Shown piece after piece: positions 13,601 through 28,600 of a stretch of DNA of 64,000 nt; the first letter of the stretch is position 1, and the number at the start of each line of letters is the position of its first letter. This stretch comes from Acanthaster planci (taxonomy: Eukaryota > Echinodermata > Asteroidea > Valvatida > Acanthasteridae), in contig NW_019091361.1 in the NCBI RefSeq assembly GCF_001949145.1, positions 1,338,253 to 1,402,252 of the forward strand. The letters are read 5' to 3'. The notes beneath the pieces are model-generated. The model did no database searches, had not been told where the DNA came from, and saw only the letters and a program-made list of their open reading frames with translations. The position numbers and the translations under genes are program-made.

Positions 13601-16600
13601 TCATTTCATGGATCCTTTACATAACCAGTCGAGGGCACAAGAAGAATAGGGAAAAAAAAGGAAAACAGAAAAAAAGAAGGGAAGGGGGTAGTTTGGCCTA
13701 GTACAAGCCCCTATGGATCTGCTACTGATATCCAGGAAACAATATCACCATGATCATACTTGATGCATGGGGTAGGTGAGAAACGTCTCCAGTGACCGGC
13801 CCTCACAGATGGGCTTGGACTCGTAGCACTTGAGCAGCTGGTTGAACATGGGGTTCTTCTGCTTACACTCCGCCAACACCTGCAGGCTGTAGTGGTGGTT
13901 GCGCACATACTCGTTGTAGATGCACAGCATGGGCAGCAGCATGTCGAACAGGTCCCCTGGTCAAGGAGAGCAGTGATGTATTAGGGAATAAGTACGTGGT
14001 CGGGATAATTAATTGTATGATTTTTTGTTCTAATAAATTTCTCCGCGGTTACATAAGAAAACAGCCCAGAACAAACATACTGCTAAAGATCTGTAAGAAC
14101 AAATTTCCTCCTCCTTTGGTGTTGGTGAATTATTGCATTTTCCAAAGCCAGTGCTTTGTTGGAATATGGTAAATAAAATGGCAGCCAAAGAGCAAGATCC
14201 TGTTGTCAAATATACTCCATCAAGTTTTCCTTTGACTTCATGTACATTGTACATGTACTACAAAATGTCTGCAAATACACCTTTTGAGCCAAAGTAATGC
14301 AAATACATGTGTACAACTACGTCTTTCAGTGCACTCTGGGGAGGGGTGTGTTATACGGTAGGTACGCTACATGTACTGAATGTAGAATTGGACTGATTCA
14401 TTTGGAACAAATTAAGTTCTCCACATCTAAACATAATTAAGGATAATTTTGACAAATTTCAATTCTCAGTGAAGCAAAATTAACCACCAGCATGTTGTCC
14501 ATGTAAGATTGAGTCATCCATCAGCAGTTACTTACTGTTGCCATGGAATTAAGAGAGCGCCCTCACTAGATGCTGCACAGGGCAGATAGCCACAAGAAAT
14601 GCTAAACTAGAAGCTTTCTAGCAGTACTGCATGGCATATCAACAGCATTTCAATTTAAAGTGCTAGCTGATAAATAAATATTAAAATGTCCCTCCACTTT
14701 ACCGAGCACTAATTTGGGCCAATGTTCCATTCTTGCACTCAATCCCTTGTAGAATATCTGGTGCAGGAAAAACACAGTCTCGCTGGAAATACACAGAGGG
14801 AAATAAGAAAGAAATTCAAAAACTTGAAAATGAATCAAGCTGGTCGTCAGCCTCAACCAAAAACTCTGGTACATAACTACCGTCAGCTGAGGCACTCAAT
14901 GGATAATGGGCCCTGGCCGGCATCATGTTGAAGGGGTGATTTCTTTTTAGTTGGGAAATGATTGAGCACACTGTCAGGAGTCTGATGTGATAACCCACAC
15001 TGTCCACAGCCCAACCATGGTGCTTTTGGATATTATACCTTTGCAGCCAGGCTTGGGATGAAAATGTATGCATAAATAACTGTTTCAACTACATACAGCA
15101 CAATGATACATTCTTTGTGCAACTTCTATGCTGCAGAGGCATTTTGCATTTGCTTGTGACCAACAAGAAGTATCGATGAACTCTCTCCTATTTCAAAACT
15201 GGGGGTTTAGGATGTTGTGATGGATGAGTCTCGTGTATGAGCCTGAATGACAGCGGATATTGGCCAATATTTGTTTCAAAAACACACTGGGAAAGGCACA
15301 AACTGCTTAGACATACATACATGAGTCACACATTACAAAGAACAAAAGATGGCAGGGAAGAGACAGACAAATATGGCCCTGTGAAGAAAAGCAAATTTAA
15401 AAAATCTTCAAGACAAACAGCCGCCTCAAACAGCCTAAATAAACACAGACTTGTTTAGTCTCATTTCAAGTAGAAGGTGAAGTCGTCTGTGCATTACACA
15501 CTGCCCACACACACGGTACTGGGAGGCCTCTTGGTGAAAGTCTTCTGCAGAACAAGAGGCTCCAAAATATCACAAGAGGAGCAGTTGCTGCAATCGTGTG
15601 ATGAAAACAAGGTTCAAGTGCCTGACAGGACAGCTACTGAATGCAAGATTACCACAGCAAGCCTAGTTGCCGTGATGGTTCTCTAGATCGGAGTGGCTCA
15701 AGTCAAAGTCCGCACTTCATTTAGATCCAAGACGTGTCACTTGTCAAGTCAAATGACAAATACATGTATCGGTACATGTACAATGTACATGTACTGAACA
15801 ATGAAGTTTTACCAACAAGGGAACAGATAGCCACAAATGGAATACCTGTAGGTACATGTGCATGTACACGTATGCATGCACTTTGCAATTGAAGGTGGCT
15901 TTTTTATAACTTCAAATGTACATAAAAAACTGTAGATGTACCGGTACATGTATTTGGAAGTACTGGTACCCTGCAGCTACATGCACATGTACATAGACCT
16001 GAGAAAAGAATCTTTCAACAGATGCGTACATGTACGCGACTATGGACATGTACACTAAAAAATATAACATGCACACTGCCATATCAACAGAGCATAAATA
16101 TACTCCCACATACATGTACATGTACATGAAGAAAAGAACTGTATTATCCATGTTCCTTTGGCTTTGATAGTGACTTCCTACAGTTTGCACTGATGGCACA
16201 GATAAAATGCAAAAAATGGCAAGAAATGAACTGAACTTAGGAAAGTGCATTTTTTGAAAATGAATAAATCCCTTGCTCAGGACTTCAACAGATAACTATT
16301 AAAAACCCAATAAAAAATGTCACTGTCCATTCATCAATACAGAATTTTCAAGGAATATTTCCGAGGCAGATGTCATTCACCTTATAATACTAAATTGGAT
16401 CTAAATTGGATTCTCCATGGTAAAGTAGAGAGCTTTGAAATTGTTCATGTCACAGCAAGTACCACAGTGTTGAACCAACTTCATAGAGTGCCAAAGTGAC
16501 TATGTCACGTGCACAATTAGTGTGTAAAAGGCATTAGCGCGAGAACCAGTGCGTGAACCAACACGCGCGCGTACTTCATTCGTTTGCACTGCACTTTCTG

Positions 16601-19600
16601 GTTCACAGTGATGTCACACTTCGGTACTCTATTACCATTTGTACATGTAATTCATAAAAAAAAGGTTCTTCAATATATGAAAGTGCAAGGTTATGTGTAA
16701 ACACATGTACAATTACATTTACCTTTCATTTGCACTTTCAAATTTTTGGAAACTTTGTGTTGTTTATGAATTATGAATAACACTGAATTTTCATGTTGAT
16801 AGCAGCAGGGTCATATTGTATAATTGCCCATCATGAACAAAGCATCTATTTCATTGTACGTGTACATGTTTTTGATGTACTTGCCAAATTAAAAGATGTC
16901 AAAGATGAAATTTTACAAATGACCAGGATATTATAGATCAACAGGCACAAGTATCCCCTAATCTCGCTGAGGAAACAAATTACACCTAATTTTCTCGGGA
17001 ATAGGGTATTTCTCCTCTCAAAGCAATCTGCCCAGTTTCACCTGAAAACACTATATTCCGCATTCCTTGTTTAATGCATGCATGTAGTATGTACATTTGT
17101 ACCTGTAAACGTGTACGGTCAAGACTGGGAAGCCATCTGTCAGATCAAGCAGCCTAACCAAAACTGTGTCACCAAATTAATGAAGCTGAAATGCACGTCA
17201 TTGATTCATCAACCCAATTGCCAAATTTTCTCCTTCCGTTTCCTCCCAGAGTCTCATATACCGATAGCATGCCCGACGCAAACATCAGGGTCTCCCAACT
17301 TCCCCATCCTTCCATCAAGTCATCTCCAGCAATTTCTGACCTTTTCTGGTGAGGAGTTATCCGCTTCTCCCCCATTATCTCTAGTTCACTGGATATATGC
17401 CGTTGAAGTGCTTCTCAATGAGATCCACTGTGGAAACCCTCCCCATCAGAAAGGTCAGCTATCACACGCTGCTGCAGGACAATTCACGCCGACAACTGAA
17501 GCAGGAGCAAGACCCGGGGGTCGTCCAAATGCCACTGCATTGTTTGCAAATATCAGCATCTAAGCACTGACACTGTGTGGAGCAGGAAATGGGGGGGGAG
17601 GGGGAGTGAAGGATATGGACACTTGTGCTGTTACGGAATCTTCAAAAAAGTTGTTTTGCCAGGTGATAAACAACTGGTTCACATACATGTACCAGTACAC
17701 TGTTCACATACATGGACCGTACATACCGGTATGTACCTGCAGCAAGTTTTGTGCATACAGTTCATGCGTGCTGAAGATTGGCTCTTAAACTACTTGCAGT
17801 AGATTTACAATGTATGTCCCTCCTACAATGGAAACGCTTGATTGAAGAGATTGTTAGACGGCTGGTTTTTCATCCATCTCTACAGTGAATGCTTTGTATT
17901 TAGAGCAGAATTATGTACGAAATGCCATATTCCCAGTTTGGTTAATAAAGGAAAACATCTTTAGAACAGTGAAGCCGGCAGGAATGTCAAAGTTCTAGGA
18001 ACAAAAAAAAAATCAGTTTGGGGTATCCTCTTGAACAGAACTCAGCTTACAGCAACAAACCTTTTTGTGTATATGTAGTCAAGTGGAGTTGCAAACCAAT
18101 TTCAACTCCTTTTTACCACCATGCATGTGGTCCTTAAAATGTTTAAATGAAACTGACCGAAATTCAGATGCTTTCTTTACAGAAGCTAACAGATCCTATC
18201 ACGGAGTAAATCCCAGGGATGTGGGATATATTACACCCCTTACATTTTGACAGGGGGGATGGGCTCTCAAATCATCTCCCAGCTTTTTGTGATGAAAAAA
18301 AAAGGGCAGATTTTGATGATTTTTTTTTTTCTTCCCAATAACTTAAATTTATTCTATATTACCAAAAAGGAGAAGAAGCACAAAAGTTTTAAAAAGCCTG
18401 CTTTTAAATGAAGCTACACGGTGCCATGAACAATGGCCCTGAGTCATGTGGTGCCCATTAATCCCCTCCAACCTTTTCAAATTTTCATGGCGGGGCAACT
18501 TTTTGGGGGGATTTTAAGTCATCCTCCTTCTTTGTACTTCATCTCTGAACATTCAGATCATTGGCGGGGTAAATTTTTGAAGGTTTAATTTAACAGTTGG
18601 AAATACCTGTACTGGTACTGGTGCCTACTCGTAGCATACCCGGACTGCACTGTCTGGCATGGGACACGTGCATAAATTTGGTAGGTGCGATGATGAAGCT
18701 GACAAAATCAAACGGTGGGTGCACGTACACATGTACACTTGGCAAGTAATCACATGTAAAATCATGCCCATGTGTAAATCAATGCCAAAGGAACACCTGT
18801 TACAAAGTGTTAGTGTATTGGAAGGTGTCCATCCACACCCTGCATGTATGCATTTCAGTTGCATATTGCCAATATGAAACAGGAGTACGATCAGTGATGA
18901 GCAGGGTATAACAAAGTGCTGATCGAATGCTGTTTTTTACTGCGATCTCGTGTTCCTGAAATACATGTAGCTTGTATACATCTGTGCAGCATATATGTAC
19001 ATGTACATACGTCATGACCACACACATGTACATGTACATAGTCATGACCACACCATAACCACAAGGTGACACTTAAATCCCACATACGGCACGTTCTCTG
19101 CTTCTCATTCTCAGCTTGCCTGGGCAAGTGCGATAGTATACTCAGCATGCCAACAGTTGCCATGCTGAATCCAAATCAAACTGGATTCTGTGGAGTCAAA
19201 TCTGCATTTAGTTGACATTTTTCATTTTTTTTGGGTCAAGTTTTCAGACTGCTACCGGTACTCATGACCACTCTTGAACCTTTCACATTCCCAGGATGAG
19301 CAATCTTGAACAATTTACGCCGAGTGACATTCCCTTTGTGGAGAGCTGTCAATCACCTTGAGGACTTGGCGGGAGACAGATTTTAAAATACAGCCCCTGC
19401 AGGGGTTCACAGATCAACCAGCATGACCAGACAGAACAAATTTATGACTGTATACCCACCTACAATGTACATGTACATGTAGGTTACAGTGTCACTGCCT
19501 GAGGCCTGGTCGTCACAGCATCATGGTGCTGTGTACCACAGTAGGCCTCAGTTTGCTGGGCTCCTTTAATTTTGGATAGCAGAGGAGTCTGAGAATCATT

Positions 19601-22600
19601 GTTACAGAACAGCATGAGCTGATAATTGCCAACTCTACTTGTCAGATTTTCTCTTCTTGAAACAAATCAAATAAAGGAAACACATACCGGTACATGTGAT
19701 TGTAATTCCACACAGAAGTGGAATTGGTCACATGTTGCTATTACTGACCATGAAACGAAAGAAGTTTTAGTCAAAACATGAAAACAGAAACCAAACACGG
19801 AGATAAAGCCATGAAATTTTATTTCCTCTTTTATCTAAAAAAAAAAAAGCTATTTTGTTTATAAATTTGAGGCTGGTAGCATCCTGACCAATTTCCGCTT
19901 TTTTATAGAATTGCCTGAAATTGCCTGAATTTCCCCGTATCTAATGCAAATGAACTTGGTTCATGATTTGCTAGGTACATACATGTACATGTAACAGGGC
20001 CATTCTCCACCAATACAAGCACGTGTACGTAATTGATTTTTTCTTTCACCAGCTAATAATACTCAGTCTGCTTTTGCTTTGCCAAATAAATATTATCAAT
20101 TGTACCAAACATATACCAGTACGTACTGCTGACCGACCTACAGCTGCCGGTACAGTGAATGCCTAAACATAAACTGTACAGGTATGCTGCATGTATGCAC
20201 TGTACTTGTACATGAAAAATGATGTACCGTACATCATCTTAACCCTGAATGAGCCAGGTTTTTTGGGGGGAACACATCATGTCAAGTGAGCCCGTCGATT
20301 GAAAAATTATGCCTTTTTGGCAATTCAGAAAACTGGACACTGCGTGCGAACAATGTGTATGATGTTCACAAAATTGATGCCAGAATGACCACAAAATAGA
20401 AGGCTTGGTGCACTCTTAAAAGGCATTGAGACATTATCAGAAAAATTGTCAAGGAATAATGGATTCCTCCATCTCCCTCTTAAGTGAGTTTGTGCATTTG
20501 ATCTGGACGTAAATTAAAACCTTCTGCCTAATTCTTTCAAATCCTCGGATACGGAGGTGTGATACCGTTATTTTTAATGTCCAATGCAGACATTTATACA
20601 AATGCACACCTACATGTACATTGTAACTCACAAACTCAATGCCGGTATCCTCTTTGCTGGTAAAGAGCACTTGGACCGGAAGCAAAATATTAATTGTCTC
20701 ATGGCAGGTGCTGGTACAAGCAAAAACACACGCTCATCCATCAACATGGAAACACACTTAGGCATATGGAGCATGGTCAAAAATCCCCACTGGGGCAATG
20801 AAACAAGCTGAAAATGAATTACGATCAGCAAAGGTTGGCTGGTGAAGGTGAAAAAAGGAGGTCGTGCCCGCTGTTTCCATTTAGTCTCTCGCCAGCAGCT
20901 TTTGATGGCCTTGCCCTTTTTGATGAGCAGTCCTTACATGTGTGGATGGTCATGTGCCTCAAAGATTTTCAGTCATTTTTCGGCAATAAAATTTCATTTC
21001 AGCTAAGAGCCACTGTACTATTGGAAATGTTTGCCTGGTAGTAGGTCTGATGAGGTGAACATTGTGGGCTTTTATCATAGACCCATAAATCAAAAAAGAA
21101 AGAGTTTAGGTTTAGGATTTGAAGCAAAAGCTCCATTTCTTTGGTTGGTAACAACGTGTATTAATTACTGTACATATCCAATAGTTTTTTAATTTAACAT
21201 GAAAAAAATCTGATTAACATTAAACAGCACACATTGATGATGACTGGTTCCTTGAATCTGAGGATCCATGGGAAGGAAGTCGCTGGTACGCTTTCAGGTG
21301 ACTATGGAGGCCGATCCTATACTATGGAGTGGCACGCTATCTGGTACACCTCGGGAACGGCAATGCTTGGATAGTGGGGTTCTGGGCAGACAATGCGTCC
21401 TACGTCTACGCTGATTGTCTGCGGCTTCTTTCTTGGTGTTTTCAAAGGCTCTGACCCTTCTCTTTATCACTGCCTTCCACCAATCTCTATCTCTCGCAAG
21501 GGTTTCGCAGCCCTTCGTCGGGATGTTGGCTGCACTGAGCTGTAGCTTAAGTTGGTCTATTTTCATGGAGCTCCTCTGTCACGCTTGCCTTGGCGCAGCT
21601 CTCCATAGAACACCACTTTGTGTATGACAGGTGTCCAGCCAAGCGGAGTTGTCTGGTCATAACCATGACCTCCATGCTTGAGATGTTGGCTCACTCAAGG
21701 ACGCTGATGTTGGTCTCATAGTCCTGCCACTTGATGCCCATGATGGATTGAAGGGACCGTTGGTGGAACCATTCCAGGAGCTGCTCTTGTTTCCGGTACA
21801 GGACCCAGGCTTCACATCCATACAGGAGAGTAGTGACAACTGCAGCTCTGTACAGTATACCATCACCTTTCTTGACAGGAGCAGAGAATGATTCTTCCAG
21901 ATGCGCTTCTGCAGGCGGCCGAAAGAGCTGCTTGCTTTGGAGAGCTGGTTGTCGATGCCCTTGATCACGGTTGCATCATTGGAAACGATGCTCCCGAGGT
22001 ACATGTACATGTAAGTGAAGTGCTCTACGGTGTTGTGCATTGTTCCATTAATGCTAATACTTGGAAGGATACCACGTGGAGGTTTCTATAGTACAGCACT
22101 TCCGTCTTCTTCAAGCTGATGGTAAAGGCCAAAGGCCTTCGCTGATACTGAAGATTAAAGCGGTTGAAAACTGCCTGAGGGGCTTCCTCATGGTATGCAA
22201 GAAGGGCACAGTCATCTGCATAAAGCAATTCCAAGATCCGCCAATCAAGTGTTTCAGTGTGGGCAATAACTGTTCTGAGGTTGAAGATGTACTACCATTG
22301 GTCTGACATTGCAAACAGATTCCTTCTGTGAGATCATCCTTGGCTTCCCAAAGCATCATGCTAAAGAAGATGGCAAACAGCGTACGGGCGATGATGCAGC
22401 CTTGCTCGACACCATTGTCAATAGGAAACAGGTCGGCATTGTGGTTTCATTTGCCTCATCTGGCCTTCATGGAGCAGGTGTGTAAACTACACAAAAAGCA
22501 GACCGTTTTACGAACTTCACAGTCCATGTCTCAATATTTTTCAATTAATGTTTCAAAATGTAATACAGATACTATACATGTACATTCATGTATGCTTAAC

Positions 22601-25600
22601 AGCTTTTATTTCAAGAACAAACACAGAATAATTGCAGTTTCATTACAAATACAACTAAACCAAACAAAAACAAGTGAAAGATGTTGTGCTGTTGTTGATT
22701 GCTTTTCACTGTTCCAAAGTTCCATGGCAAAGACTTTGGGCCCGGAAAGCGATTTATGAAGACAATCAAAACTGGTTTTTAAGTTCCTTAAATCACAATG
22801 CAGCATGCACAACATAAAGTCATGTCTGCAGTTTTCATTTCCCAAATCTGAACTACATAAATGTACATGTATTTGCCCTTAACATGTACATGTACATCTG
22901 CATATACATGTGTACTACGAAGTGTATGACTAGTCATGCTAGTAACAAAAATTTAGAAGCTAGGACCAGAATTCAACCGAAAAATTGATTCATGCCTTTG
23001 TTACAACAAGACTTGATTATTGCAATAGTTTGCTTTTTGGCTTGCCCGAATTTGAATTGAGGAAGTTGCAACTTATTCAAAACTCGGCTTCACGCCTTGT
23101 TAAAAGGATTAAAAAATCTGAGCATATCACGCCAATTTTAAAAAGTTTGCACTGGCTTCCGGTAAATAAGCGGTTGGAATTTAAAATTGCATGTCTTGTT
23201 GATAAGATTATGAAAGGAATAGCTCCAGATTATTTATGTGAATTACTTGATGTTCGATTGAATACATGCACGTTGCGCTCGACGACTTCTGGAGTAGTTT
23301 GTTTACAACAGCCAATTGGTAAAACTAAATACTATGGTGATCGATCTTTCACAATATATGCTCCTTGATTATGGAACAGGCTACCAGAAGCAATTCGCTC
23401 TGCTGACACTTTGGATACTTTTAAATCTCGCTTAAAACACATTTATTTAAGGATTATTACTTATCTTGTACATGTTAGTGTAATATCTTCATTTTATGAA
23501 TATTTTAATTTAATGTTTATTTTTTTTATTGCTTAATTTTTAATTATGTTTTATAACTCCTGTTACTTTGTTTTAATTATTTAAAGTTAATTTAATTTTT
23601 GCATTTTATTGTACAGCGCTTTGAGATGTCATTGACATGGAAAGCGTTTTTCAAATAATTCATTATTATTATCATTATGCCGTACACACAGTTGCAAGAA
23701 ATTTTCAGTTCCCCTCCAACAAGAATTTCTTACAGGGCACAACTGTACATGTACATTTTCATGTACTGTATACACCGAATGTCCAAATTTCAGGCAGACA
23801 ATCTAGCAACCATCTTGGTTTCCAAACTACATGCAACATGCAATGTGTGTCCTGCACAGTAACTTTCATGCTTGGCTCCATTATAAGTTTAATTGTTCCT
23901 TGTCATTCTATAAATTGGGGTTGTACTTTTTCTCCTGTCCCTGTTATATCTGCCAAATGATTTTGTATGTTTAGAACACATTCTTTACTATCCCAAGAGC
24001 CGACAAAGTCACGCAAATTATCTGCCAAACAAACACAATAACTGAGTTTGAAATCAATCTCAAATGATAGGTCCCCTGTTGAATTACACACGTCAGGTGG
24101 AATACGGTACATGCAGCCAAGGACCAAAAAAGGCACACTGCTGCACTAAAATTCATAGAATAGGGTTGCTGGCCTAGTTCTGATTGACCACAGCTCCGGT
24201 ACATTAGACATGAAAGCAGCTAAATTTATCATCAGAAATGAATTCTTTTGCAGCTGTGGCGAATTGCATTCCCAAAGGACTCTGGTTTCATTCATTTGTA
24301 GTATGTAATGGTACATGTACGTCCACCCCCATGACTCTTGCTTTAAAATCGTAATTCAAGACGTGAGGATGGGACAAGAGGGGCCTGAAAACCTCAAAAG
24401 ACAGAACGTCTTTGAAAACCCTCAGCCTACTTTTTTGACGGGTGCTCATTTACAATGCTATTGAAATATGAACTGCTAGAGTCTTGCCCACTACTTCAAA
24501 CCCTCTATATGTGCAATGAATACGACGCAGGCCTAGTGCTGGTACGTTGACTCCGCTTGGACACTGGCTACTAGTGCGTGTGGGAAAATTCACATATGAA
24601 ATCGTAATTTTTTTGCGTGGTAAACAGTGTGTCTAAAAAATGGAGCGAGCAAATACTATCAACCTACAGGTACATGTACCTGTCCGTACATGAATATCAG
24701 CCAGAGGATGAGAAAATCATGATCTGGTGACAGGATAAAAACATCAAGCACATCATGACTATCCTCTTGCTGAAGTTTAAACATTCACACAGTACGAGAA
24801 ATGTGCGGAGGTAGACCATTTTGAACTTGAACTGGCCAGCTTGTTGTGGTTGAAGTGTCACTCCATGAGCAAACGTCAAGTGCTAAAAACATGAGGTTGA
24901 TTTAAGAAACATTGTACAAATATTGCTTAAATGACCCTTGCAATTCAGCATTGTTGACACTTGGCTATGCATCAAAAGTAGGGTGCTATATCTTGCCAAT
25001 TTTGGAAAGTCAAAATTTTCTTTGATGATATGCTTTAATTTCACTTAATTTCTTTCGGTAAACCAGAGACAGGCCAAAGTAAACACTTGCTTCAATAGCA
25101 TTGCCGTACAGGTCAGCATCTGCTCTGAAATTGCAAAGGAAAGCTGAAATGCGCATTTTGTTATTTCGACAATGTCTGATGATTAGACCAGAACATGGCA
25201 CAAACTCAATTTTGATTGCTCTTGTGTAATTATGCACAGCTTAAAAATGAAAAAAGTATAAAATAGTCCAATGCATACTATACATGTACATGTACATGAA
25301 GCTGTACATTCATGTCGCATAGGCAAAGAAACAGTAATGTGTAGAACAGTTACCAGGATGATGGATAAAATTGACATTTGGAATAAAAAAGCAGTACTTA
25401 TCCATGACAGCATTATCTACCTTTGCACTGGAATGTTACATTTTTGCACTGAAGTACTATTTTTAACATTAGGAATGTGTATCCCGCTGCATTCAACGCA
25501 GACCTACGTATATGTGGGCAATACACGTATTTATGCATTTCACAACTTCCTGCTATGTATGAGGCAGACGGGGGCATGACTTACAATTTCAAAGGTACAC

Positions 25601-28600
25601 TGTACGTACTTAGGGTGGGACGTTTCCATGCTTAATCGTTTAAACATAAAAAGTTCCAAATCTGTTTACAGCTTTTTTCCCAAATGTTTAAACAGAACCA
25701 CCCTTTTTTGAGGTTTGACATTTTGATTGATGCAATCTGACATTCCTTTTTATTGTAAACAGTGCCTGTAAAATGTAATCTGATTTGTAACATTTCTAGT
25801 GATTATTTTCCCACTTTTTATTCATTCTCACGGTGATTTTTGGTACACAAATAATTATTTTTTATTACTTGGATTTTTCATTCTTGTTACCAAAAGATTT
25901 CGTTATACCATTAAATAAAAATCAAGCGCTTCAATGGTGTACCTTCGTGCAGCAAATCTTCCATCTTTCTGCCGATCTTGTTCAGAGTGACATGACACAG
26001 AATTTCGGGTTGCACTACACCAAATACGCGCCCATAGAAAACAGTGTAAAATCAGACCAAAATAGCGCTGCCTGTTGACTCTCGTGAAGAGGTTGGCCTC
26101 TGTTCTTTCACTGGAAATTCAAGATTATGGACAGAAGATCACTTTTCGTTTCAATTTTATGGAGGTTAGCCATTAAAAATAATTTTTATTCGCTTTTCCC
26201 TGAAGATACCCCCAAAATAGAAGTAAAACTATGCGTTCGGCTCTGAATGGAGCTGCCCGCCTCCATCCAATATGGGCCCGCAATTTAGGGCTTTTTGAGA
26301 AAGAAATCCCCCGAACTGGATACTATCAGTCCCAAATTCGGGATATATAGAAATATTTCTATGATCCCTCCTGATTATTGCATGTCTTATTGTAAAAACC
26401 CTGTGGGATCACAAAATATTAATGAGCTCACGCGCAGAAATACAAATATTTGGTGGAATGCACCCTTCAGGGTTTTTTTCAGTGGATTTTCTGTTGACAA
26501 CACTTTCTATGGTCATGTGATTATCGGTGAGAGCCAGCGATTGTCCATGAACGGGTCTGCATTAGCAGTCAGGCTAGCCTGAAAGCAGGGTTTGTCAGGA
26601 TCACGGTGATGCGTGCATTCCATGTTCCATGTGCAGCATTCATGCAACATGAGCGGTTCCAATGTGATGACTCGAACCAAGGTCTCGCAGCAGATTTTTT
26701 ATTTTTGAAGCGCATTTGGCAGTGGTTTTTGTATCGGTGTCACAAAAACTTCACAACAAACGTAACATGTAGTGCAATGCACAGTCACAGAGGTATTTTT
26801 TTACATAGAAGCCTATCCATTTAGCAAGAAGTAATCGGCCTACAAGATAAAATGGTCTTTTGACTTAACTGACTTCCAGTTATCAAGATTTTATTGTACG
26901 TCCCCAACCGCATAACTTTTGCATGGCCCCCGCAAGACAATTAACCAGCCCGCAAAAATGATTAAATCTGAGGACTTAAAATTTGTTTATAATGGTGACA
27001 CCCTTTTGCACTTTTCTTATATTTATTAGGACTATAAGTAGAGTACAGTGGAACCACTGACGCACAGTACTGCTGCTTCAATGCGCAGCACCTTCGTGGT
27101 TGGATCGTCAGCGCTGCTGTGCAGCTTATATGCTAGTCCCACTAGTGTGGCACGGACCCTCGCTCCCGCTCCATCCTTAGCCACACATCTGTATATGCAA
27201 TTTTGTGTCGGCGTGGTGAAATCTTCGGCGCACCCTCTTTTAATTGTAGGCGCAAATTATTTTGCCCACACAAATGATCCTTAGTCTCTCAGCTTTCCAA
27301 AGACCATTATTGAATGATATGTTATTCTGGTATTTTCCAGTCTTTTTGCCTTTACCCATTCAATCTCACGGTCTCACTCTCACACGCCATCTTTAAGTTA
27401 AAATTAGTCTGTTGAACTTTACGTCACTTGACCCCGGCCCACAGACAGCTGTTCCATGTCAAGAACTCTACCAAAAAAATAAACTTACCTGCACATATCG
27501 CTCAGTCCGTGAGACTTCAGTTGTATATTAGATATGTCTCGACATGGAACAGCCGTGCCAGGTCCGTGCCACACTAGTGGGGCTACTTATATGCTGGTGC
27601 AGCTTACACAACGACTTTAAATCTTAATTTGCCGAATTTCGTGTGCTGCGGCTTAAACACCGGGCGGCTTATATTCCGAAAACTAAGGGGTACATCAAAT
27701 GTACCGGTACAGGTGTAGGGAATTTCTTCACAAGACAAATTGAAGCAACAAGGAGTTCAATGCACTAAAAATCCCCAGAAAAGATGCCTTGCTCAGAAAA
27801 GAAACTGAAAAGTAGGAAGCAATCAGGGGTGAGATTGAAGGACAATAAAATATCCATGAAATAATCACTCGAGATTTTGAGGAACCCCACAGTACGTACA
27901 TGTGGGGTCTATGGTATACACTGTACATATTATATTTGTTTTTGGTTAAAGGCACCCCTTTCTTGTGTTCTACGTACCAACTTCTATACTTTTAAAACAC
28001 CTTAAGGGTAAACTCAGGATTTTCAAGATCTAAAGAGGGATTGTTTGAAATATCCTAAAATCGGGAAAATCTCAGTGAAAAAATCTTGAAATCGGCAAAA
28101 AATCCTGACAAACTCACCCATGACATGTACAGTGAACATACATTGTACAGTGTGGCATATGTACATGTGTAACGTACTGCATGCACCTAAAAGCCAGTAA
28201 GAAATGTAAAACAGATGAATGTGTGTCATGACATTTTATGCTCTTAATATGTACCATGTTTGTACCATTTGAACACAACAAATGATCCCGAAATTCTGAA
28301 TCCATATGTTCATATATTGTGCACACGTGTGTCAAATGTGGTGGATGGTTTATAGGCACAGCCCATTAGGTTTATAATGTGGATGTACCGTAGACCGCAA
28401 GCCAGGACTGAAATGCACCAGGACTGAAATGCACCAGGACTGAAATGCACAAGGACTGAAATGCACAAGGACTGACATGCACCAGGACTGACATGCACCA
28501 TGCAGGACTGAAATGCACCAGGACTGAAATGCACAAGGACTGAAATGCACAAGGACTGAAATGCGCCAGGCCTGAAATGCACCAGGACTGAAATGAACCA

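Larger units (their letters stand above)
11566..13759 (-). other. Intron 7 of RASGRF
   Basis: About 2.2 kb. Holds two inverted-repeat-bounded candidates (11888-12123 and about 13110-13618), described separately. Otherwise AT-rich with no coding signal. Confidence 0.8.

Noticed and set aside
17078-17563. 161-residue plus-strand open frame in intron 5
   Set aside because: No recognisable domain, no splice or start context pointing to a gene, and it lies antisense within an intron; likely chance.
28003-28125. Short inverted repeat around CTCAGGATTTT suggesting another miniature element
   Set aside because: Arms are short and imperfect and no duplication is seen; not strong enough to list as an element.
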